Shown: positions 12,905-16,975 of the stretch, piece by piece
How the letters are laid out: the number at the start of each line of letters is the position of its first letter
How positions within the stretch are numbered: the first letter of the stretch is position 1
From: Geothermobacter sp964501815
Lineage (GTDB): Bacteria; Desulfobacterota; Desulfuromonadia; Desulfuromonadales; Geothermobacteraceae
DNA: 16,975 nucleotides
Direction of reading: 5' to 3'
Assembly (NCBI GenBank): GCA_964501815.1
Contig: CAZCUR010000056.1
Coordinates: 1-16,975, forward strand
The notes under the pieces: model-generated
What the model saw: the letters and a program-made list of their open reading frames with translations, nothing else
What the model was told of the DNA's origin: nothing
Database searches by the model: none
Made by a program: the position numbers and the translations under genes

Positions 12905-13504
12905 ATGGTGAAAAAACTGATCGGCAAGAAACTCAAGGCCACCCGGCTGAAAAATGACATGACGATTCAGGAACTTGCCGCCGCCTCCAAAGTCTCCTCC
13001 AACATGATCAGCCGCATTGAACGGGGGTTGACCATTCCGTCGGTCGAGATTCTGGTCAAGCTCGCCGGGGCCTTCGGCATGAGTATCAACTATTTTGTTG
13101 AAGAGGCCGAAAGCGGTTCGACCGTGATTCACACCCGCAAAGGTGAAGGGGAACCCATTTTTTTCTTTGAAGACAAGCACCAGATTACCAGCCTGACCCA
13201 GGGGTTGCGCGATCCCGGTTTTGCGGTTTTTTACGACACCCTGGAAGCGGGTTGTGACAGTGGTGCCGGCGGGATGGTGCACACCGGAGAGGAGTTTGCC
13301 CTTGTCATCAAGGGGCGCATGGAGTTTGTCATAGAGGAAGAGAGTTATCTTCTGGAAGAGGGCGACTCGATTGTTTTCAAGGCGTCCCTGCCGCATCGCT
13401 GGAAAAACCTCAACGACGGCCAGACTCTTGTTCTTTGGGTGGTGTCACCTGCTCCGGATGTCACTCAACCCGCCAAAATGTCCAGTATAACGGTTGAAGC
13501 CTGA
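12905..13504 (+). CDS. XRE-family regulator with cupin domain, copy 1
   Basis: A 199-residue transcription factor. The N-terminal HTH domain of the XRE/lambda-Cro type covers about residues 5-60 and includes RLKNDMTIQELAAASKVS and the recognition-helix region SSNMISRIERGLTIPSV. The C-terminal cupin (about 115-190) has HTGEEFALVIKGRMEF, then LEEGDSIVFKASLPHRW, the layout of small-molecule-sensing cupins. The usual HxH metal pair is reduced, so metal binding is doubtful. ATG 12905 follows GAGG by 8 bases; the frame is open to a TTG at 12860, but that lies in the promoter. The next gene is a close paralogue 23 bases downstream. A palindrome overlies its start region, so self-regulation is likely. 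Ligand and targets are unknown; other XRE-cupin proteins control amino-acid, polyamine or sugar metabolism. Confidence 0.9.
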   Translation: MVKKLIGKKLKATRLKNDMTIQELAAASKVSSNMISRIERGLTIPSVEILVKLAGAFGMSINYFVEEAESGSTVIHTRKGEGEPIFFFEDKHQITSLTQGLRDPGFAVFYDTLEAGCDSGAGGMVHTGEEFALVIKGRMEFVIEEESYLLEEGDSIVFKASLPHRWKNLNDGQTLVLWVVSPAPDVTQPAKMSSITVEA

Positions 13505-13518
13505 CAGGGCCTGACAGG
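13499..13518 (+). repeat. Perfect tandem 10-bp direct repeat at the junction of the two XRE-cupin genes
   Basis: GCCTGACAGG occurs twice back to back (13499-13508 and 13509-13518). The first copy includes the stop codon of copy 1; the second lies just before the ribosome binding site of copy 2. It is probably a simple slippage duplication. Confidence 0.7.
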
Positions 13519-13527
13519 TAGGGATCG

Positions 13528-14094
13528 ATGAAAGTCAAGAAGATTGTCGGCAAAAAACTCAAGGCCATCCGTCTGAAATCGGATATGACCATTCAGGAGC
13601 TGGCTGAGGCCTCCAAGGTCAGTTCCAACATGATTTCCCGCATTGAGCGAGGGTTGACGATCCCCTCGGTGGAAATCCTCATGAAGCTCGCCAAGGTCTT
13701 CGACAAGAGCATCAACTATTTCGTGGAAGAGGTCACAACGACACACGAAATCGTTCACAGCCGCCCAGGTGAACGGGACACCACGGTTTACGAGGATCCG
13801 CGTAACATGCTGACCGAATCGCTCACCTCAGGTCTGCGGGATCCCCAGTTCACCTCCTTTATCTGCACCATCCCCAAAGGGGGGAAAAGTGGTGAGCGGC
13901 ACATGTACCATCCCGGGGACGAACTCATTTACCTGATTGAAGGGCAACTGCAGGTAACCATCGGCCGGGAGGTCTACCTTCTCAACCCGGGAGAGAGTCT
14001 GAGTTTCAAATCCCACCTTCCGCACCGCTGGGTCAATGTCGGAGATGGCGAAGCCAGGGTCATTTGGACTCTGTCACCCTTTACGACCATCTGA
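13528..14094 (+). CDS. XRE-family regulator with cupin domain, copy 2
   Basis: A 188-residue paralogue of the preceding gene. Over about the first 68 residues roughly 85% of positions are identical by hand alignment. A continuous stretch of 24 identical residues covers the recognition helix, from AlaSerLysVal to GluIleLeu at residues 28-51. The cupin half (about 105-186) is much more diverged, with HPGDELIYLIEGQLQV and LNPGESLSFKSHLPHRW still aligning. Codons differ at many silent sites, so the duplication is old and held by selection. ATG 13528 follows AGGTAGGG by a few bases. The most economical reading is that both proteins bind the same operators but sense different ligands, or form heterodimers. 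The following TPR gene starts 34 bases downstream without an obvious promoter. Confidence 0.9.
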   Translation: MKVKKIVGKKLKAIRLKSDMTIQELAEASKVSSNMISRIERGLTIPSVEILMKLAKVFDKSINYFVEEVTTTHEIVHSRPGERDTTVYEDPRNMLTESLTSGLRDPQFTSFICTIPKGGKSGERHMYHPGDELIYLIEGQLQVTIGREVYLLNPGESLSFKSHLPHRWVNVGDGEARVIWTLSPFTTI

Positions 14095-14128
14095 CATTAT
14101 CCGGCTTTCCCTTTTACAGGACATCGCC

Positions 14129-15364
14129 ATGGCCCTTTTCAAAAAGCTTTTCAGATCGAAAAGTCCGCAGGAACAGGCGCGCAGATTTTTCGAGCAGGGA
14201 GATTACGTCCATCTTTTGCAGTTTGCCCGGGAGCGGCAGCTGGATGACGACGAGAGTCTGGCTCTTGTCGACCGGGCGCATGCCATTCTGAGACAGAAAA
14301 ACCTGGAGGAAGCCAGACTGCGCTTTGAGCAGGGGGACGTGCAGGCGGCCGAGGAACATCTTGGGCTGGCCCGGCAATTCGGGGCCTCTGATGAAGAGTT
14401 GGCGGCTGTCAAACCGCAGGTTGACCGGGCATCAGAAACGGCTGCTTCGACATCCCCGACCTGCCGCGGATGTCCTGCTCCCTCCGGAGGCGAAGGGGAG
14501 AGCCCGGAAAAACAATCTGCCGCTGAGCTGGACGAGCAGGACACCCTTGAACTCCTCCTGGCCGGGCTGGATGAGGGGACAGCCGAAAACTATCGGAACA
14601 AATCCGGCAGCTTTCACCGGGCCCTTGTTGCTACAGGGCAGGGGGATGACCAGACCGCCCTTGCCTGTCTGGAGGATTGCCCCGAGCAGGACAGGGATGC
14701 CCTGTACGAATTTGAGCTGGCTTCCGTTCTGTACCGCTGCGGGCGGTCCGAGGAAGGCATGCAGGCCTTGAAGCGGTGCCTGGCTGCCAGGCCCAGAACC
14801 GTCCTTCCCTGGGAAATGGCGGTGGATCTGGCCCTTCAGGGAGACGTCATGGCCGGGCTGGAGGAAATGCTTGACGACCTGGCACGGGAACCGGAATGTG
14901 CCGCCTGGGCCAACCAGCTGTTGTGCCGATTGGCTTGGCAAACGGGCGCTGTCGATGTTGCCCTGAAGCGGGGGCAGGCAGCGCTCGATTGTGGCAGCCA
15001 GGATCCTGAAGTGCTGCAAATCGTCGCCTTGTGCCTTGAGCGGCAGGGGGATGTGGACATGGCCGAGAGGGTGCTTGGTCGTCTGCCCGTGGCCGGGTGC
15101 GGTGGCGGTATTCACCCTCTCCTCGCCGAATTCTGGTTGCGGCAAAAGAAAAATCTGGACAAGGTTCTGGAAGGGTTCAAAACCATGGCACGCCAGGATC
15201 CAGGCAATCCCCTCTGGCAGCTTCGCATAGCCGAAACCTGCGTCGCCCTTGGATGGACAAAAGAGGCGCTGAAAATCGTCGAGGCCCTCGAACATATGCC
15301 TGATGGGGCGAATTCGCTCGGTTCGGCTCTTGAGCAGCTGCGCCTGCGTATTCAACAAACCTGA
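14129..15364 (+). CDS. Tetratricopeptide-like repeat protein, function unknown
   Basis: A 411-residue protein rich in Leu, Ala, Glu and Arg with helical-hairpin repeats. Visible repeats include LALVDRAHAILRQKNLEEARLRFEQGDVQAAEEHLGLARQ near 45-85 (split here by its own turns). Others are near 170-215 (the ATGQGDDQTALACLEDC region), 285-330 (RLAWQTGAVDVALKRGQAAL) and a C-terminal set ending with WTKEALKIVEALE. A Pro/Gly/Ser/Glu-rich linker near 103-130 divides an N-terminal from a C-terminal repeat block. The N-terminus MALFKKLFRSKSPQEQARRF is short, basic and amphipathic, with no signal peptide or membrane helix, so the protein is probably cytoplasmic and may touch the membrane. ATG 14129 follows AGGA by 8 bases. 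It probably shares a transcript with the XRE-cupin genes (34-base gap). I cannot name a partner or process. Confidence 0.75.
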   Translation: MALFKKLFRSKSPQEQARRFFEQGDYVHLLQFARERQLDDDESLALVDRAHAILRQKNLEEARLRFEQGDVQAAEEHLGLARQFGASDEELAAVKPQVDRASETAASTSPTCRGCPAPSGGEGESPEKQSAAELDEQDTLELLLAGLDEGTAENYRNKSGSFHRALVATGQGDDQTALACLEDCPEQDRDALYEFELASVLYRCGRSEEGMQALKRCLAARPRTVLPWEMAVDLALQGDVMAGLEEMLDDLAREPECAAWANQLLCRLAWQTGAVDVALKRGQAALDCGSQDPEVLQIVALCLERQGDVDMAERVLGRLPVAGCGGGIHPLLAEFWLRQKKNLDKVLEGFKTMARQDPGNPLWQLRIAETCVALGWTKEALKIVEALEHMPDGANSLGSALEQLRLRIQQT

Positions 15365-15381
15365 AAATCATCTTGAGTCGG

Positions 15382-15409
15382 TTGACAGGGTCCTGCAGGG
15401 TTGTATATT
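15382..15409 (+). promoter_or_regulatory. Sigma70-type promoter for the HU/IHF gene
   Basis: A perfect TTGACA (15382-15387) and TATATT (15404-15409) are 16 bases apart. Predicted start is near 15416, giving a leader of about 85 bases before the ATG at 15500. Confidence 0.65.
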
Positions 15410-15499
15410 TCTAGCAGTAAATTCAGGCCAATAGAGGGGGACAGTCCATTTCTGGTGCGGCTCGACCGCCTGGATGACAGGCCCAAGCGAGGAGGACCC

Positions 15500-15787
15500 A
15501 TGAACAAATCCGAACTGATCGAGGCTCTGGCGGATGCCAAAAGTCTGACCTACAAGCGGTCCGAAGAAATCATCAACCTGATCTTTGATTCGATGGCCCA
15601 GACGCTGGTTGACGGAGGCCGAATCGAGATCCGCGGCTTCGGGTCCTTTGTCGTCAAGGATTACAAGGCTTATATGGGGCGCAATCCGAAAACGGGCGAA
15701 GTGATTCAGGTTAAACCGAAAAAACTGCCTTTTTTCAAGGTTGGCAAGGAGTTGCGTGAACGCGTCAATGAAGGGCGCTTTCGTTGA
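15500..15787 (+). CDS. HU/IHF-family DNA-binding protein, closest to IHF beta
   Basis: A 95-residue nucleoid protein that bends DNA in recombination, replication and sigma54-dependent transcription. It has the complete HU fold: helices MNKSELIEALADAKSLTYKR and EEIINLIFDSMAQTL, then RIEIRGFGSF at 41-50, the beta arm with MGRNPKTGEVI (59-69; Pro63 is the residue that wedges between base pairs) and FFKVGKELRERVN. RIEIRGFGSF and GRNPKTG resemble IhfB more than HU, but the group is hard to split by eye and this could be an HU-like protein, so I give no symbol. GGAGGA lies directly before ATG 15500; the frame extends upstream to 15401 but that part is leader. It stands alone with its own promoter and a strong terminator. 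Confidence 0.93.
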   Translation: MNKSELIEALADAKSLTYKRSEEIINLIFDSMAQTLVDGGRIEIRGFGSFVVKDYKAYMGRNPKTGEVIQVKPKKLPFFKVGKELRERVNEGRFR

Positions 15788-15820
15788 ACTGTTGTGTTTG
15801 ACTGTCAAGCCAAATGACGC

Positions 15821-15851
15821 AAAAGGACCGGGGAATCCCGGTCCTTTTTTT
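15821..15851 (+). terminator. Rho-independent terminator after the HU/IHF gene
   Basis: GGACCGGG (15825-15832) pairs with CCCGGTCC (15837-15844) around a GAAT loop, extended by an AAAA/TTTT pairing, and is followed by seven T residues. The A-run on the left arm means it may also stop leftward transcripts. Confidence 0.92.
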
Positions 15852-16036
15852 GTGGCCGGCCTGTTTGGGGCAAGCTTTGGGGGAGAGGAGAAAAAGGTTT
15901 CCTAGTCCCTGCCCTTGATGATGACCGTGCAGGACGGAGCCAACCATCCGGATTTTCATTGTTTTTCACCAACCATTCTGATGATTGTCCTGTTTCAGGG
16001 CTGTCGGTCTTGTGGTGATGTCCCTTTGTCGGTTGT
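15852..16036. other. Intergenic stretch without a recognised gene
   Basis: Between the HU/IHF terminator and the promoter region of the carbonic anhydrase gene I see no protein-coding pattern, RNA gene or clear repeat. A short motif CCAACCAT occurs twice (near 15940 and 15970), which is probably chance. The open minus-strand frame here is antisense to the carbonic anhydrase gene and has no family features. Confidence 0.5.
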
Positions 16037-16052
16037 TGGCATAATCCTTGAT
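16037..16052 (+). promoter_or_regulatory. Sigma54-like (-24/-12) promoter candidate for the carbonic anhydrase gene
   Basis: TGGCAT (16037-16042), five bases, then TTGAT (16048-16052) matches the sigma54 spacing TGGCAC-N5-TTGCA. The -12 GC is GA here, a serious mismatch. The same bases contain CATAAT, a possible sigma70 -10 with no good -35. Either would start transcription shortly before the ribosome binding site. Confidence 0.25.
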
Positions 16053-16077
16053 TGACACACAAGCCGGGAGAAACCGA

Positions 16078-16602
16078 ATGATTCACACCTTTTGCGGAAA
16101 ACGTCCTCAAATCCCCCAATCGGCCTTTGTTGTCGACAGTGCCCAGGTTGTTGGTGATGTTGTCCTGGGGGAGCAGGCCAGCGTTTGGTTCAACGCCGTC
16201 GTCCGGGGTGATGTCAATTACATCCGCATCGGCGCCAAAAGCAATGTGCAGGATGGAACCGTCATCCATGTCACCAACAAAACCCATCCAACCCTTGTCG
16301 GGGAAGGGGTCACAATCGGTCACAATTGCACCCTGCATGGCTGTACCGTCCAGGATTACTGTCTGATCGGCATCGGCGCCATAGTCCTTGATGGCGCTGT
16401 CGTCGGGGCCGAATCCATGGTGGCGGCAGGCTCTCTCGTTTCGCCGGGAACGATCGTGGAGCCGGGCACTCTGGTCATGGGATGTCCGGCGCGTCCGGTG
16501 CGCAAGCTGACGGATGAAGAGATCGCCGGTCTGCATCGCATGGCGGAAAACTATGTCCATTATGTTGCGTCCTATCGCGGCCGGCAAAATTCGCAAGATT
16601 GA
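16078..16602 (+). CDS. Gamma-carbonic anhydrase-like hexapeptide-repeat protein
   Basis: A 174-residue left-handed beta-helix protein of the gamma-carbonic anhydrase/PaaY/YrdA family. Hexapeptide repeats run from about residue 20 to 145. The metal-ligand histidines fall in the expected pattern: His64 in DGTVIHV, His82 in TIGHNC and His87 in TLHGC, with 18- and 5-residue spacing. Supporting positions are Arg43 and Asp45 in VVRGDVNYIRIG, Gln58 and Asp59 in NVQDG. It ends with a short helix (TDEEIAGLHRMAENYVHYV). It probably forms a trimer with zinc or iron between subunits. ATG 16078 follows GGGAG by several bases. Members may hydrate CO2, but many of this subgroup have no proven carbonic anhydrase activity, and PaaY is a thioesterase, so the reaction is not settled. 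It appears to be monocistronic or to lead into the next gene after a 69-base gap. Confidence 0.9.
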   Translation: MIHTFCGKRPQIPQSAFVVDSAQVVGDVVLGEQASVWFNAVVRGDVNYIRIGAKSNVQDGTVIHVTNKTHPTLVGEGVTIGHNCTLHGCTVQDYCLIGIGAIVLDGAVVGAESMVAAGSLVSPGTIVEPGTLVMGCPARPVRKLTDEEIAGLHRMAENYVHYVASYRGRQNSQD

Positions 16603-16671
16603 TTTTCCGCCTTTTGGGATGTTATGAATGCGCCGATATTGTTCATGGACACGCTTTTCGGGAAAGGGATT

Positions 16672-16975
16672 ATGAGAACGTTTCTGACAGCCCTGCTGAT
16701 ACTTTGCGCCCTCGGTACGGCCTTTCGCGCTGAGGCCGTGCCGACCCAGTTCGGTGCCACCGGGCTCATCAGCCAGCCAACGGCTGAGACCCTGAATGCC
16801 GGCAATATCTGCGTGGGCGTCTGGTGCAACTATTCCCAAACCAACATCAACAACACCCAGGTCGACTCTCTTATTGTTCCTGTCGGCATCACCATAGGTC
16901 TTGGGTCCTTTTTCGAGATGTATGGCTCCTATCCCAACCTGTTGTTCAATGATGACGAACAGGAGAGCGGGCGCG
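16672..16975 (+). CDS. Exported, probably outer-membrane beta-barrel protein, N-terminal part
   Basis: The gene runs off the right edge; 101 codons are visible. Residues 1-22 form a signal peptide (MRTFLTALLILCALGTAFRA, cleavage likely after AEA). The mature part begins VPTQFGATGLISQPTAETLN, then alternating stretches such as AGNICVGVWCNYSQTN, SLIVPVGITIGLGSFFEMYGSYPNLLF. That alternation, with aromatic residues near turns, looks like beta-barrel strands. The motif GLISQPTAETL resembles the start of YjbH-like or OmpA-type outer-membrane proteins seen in deltaproteobacteria, but I cannot assign a family from this much. ATG 16672 has AAAGGG just in front; an in-frame ATG at 16624 would spoil the signal peptide. 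No terminator separates it from the carbonic anhydrase gene. Confidence 0.6.
   Translation, partial: MRTFLTALLILCALGTAFRAEAVPTQFGATGLISQPTAETLNAGNICVGVWCNYSQTNINNTQVDSLIVPVGITIGLGSFFEMYGSYPNLLFNDDEQESGR

Noticed and set aside
14432..15358. 308-residue open frame on the minus strand
   Set aside because: Antisense to the TPR gene with no ribosome binding site or domain pattern.
15805..16839. 344-residue open frame on the minus strand
   Set aside because: It runs through the HU/IHF terminator and antisense to the carbonic anhydrase gene, which has intact catalytic histidines.

Overview
The window reads as chromosomal DNA of a GC-rich Gram-negative bacterium, most likely a deltaproteobacterium of the Desulfuromonadales/Geobacterales type. 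This placement is an inference from overall gene content and protein style: a Thermotoga-type DAHP synthase beside a monofunctional chorismate mutase and nadB, a short ExeA/GspB pair, tandem XRE-cupin regulators and a gamma-carbonic anhydrase. No rRNA or other phylogenetic marker is present to prove it. Coding density is high, genes sit in short tightly packed operons, and there is no sign of insertion sequences, prophage, CRISPR or recent transfer.

Layout. 1-2135, leftward: an operon of nadB, chorismate mutase (aroQ type) and the start of DAHP synthase (aroF type, cut by the window edge), driven by a good sigma70 promoter in front of nadB. 2157-3349, rightward: a secreted lytic transglycosylase whose stop overlaps the GTG start of pgsA. 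3400-3572: tRNA-Gly(GCC) with its own near-consensus promoter and a terminator. 3722-6952, rightward: rlmKL (fused 23S rRNA methyltransferases), a YbaK/ProX-type deacylase and msrA, all overlapping. 6942-9135, leftward: an SlyD-like FKBP isomerase, a small secreted protein with a Cna-B/SdrD-like Asp-rich loop, and a membrane diguanylate cyclase; a strong terminator hairpin lies inside the signal-peptide codons of the small secreted protein. 9175-10986, rightward: an ExeA-like ATPase and a GspB-like protein behind a long structured leader. 10996-12785, leftward: bioB-bioD under a promoter whose -35 box lies inside a BirA-type operator. 12844-15364, rightward: two tandem XRE-cupin regulators and a TPR protein. 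15382-15851: an HU/IHF-type DNA-binding protein with its own promoter and terminator. 16037-16975: a gamma-carbonic anhydrase-like protein and the start of an exported, probably outer-membrane, protein.

Most genes are housekeeping: NAD, aromatic amino acid, biotin and phospholipid synthesis, rRNA modification, protein repair and folding, nucleoid structure. The more interesting material is regulatory: the BirA operator at bioB, the terminator embedded in a signal-peptide sequence, a long palindrome in front of the XRE-cupin pair, and structured leaders in front of the FKBP and exeA-like genes. I did not find a clearly new multi-gene system. The best candidates for unexplored biology are the FKBP / secreted protein / diguanylate cyclase cluster and the XRE-cupin pair.
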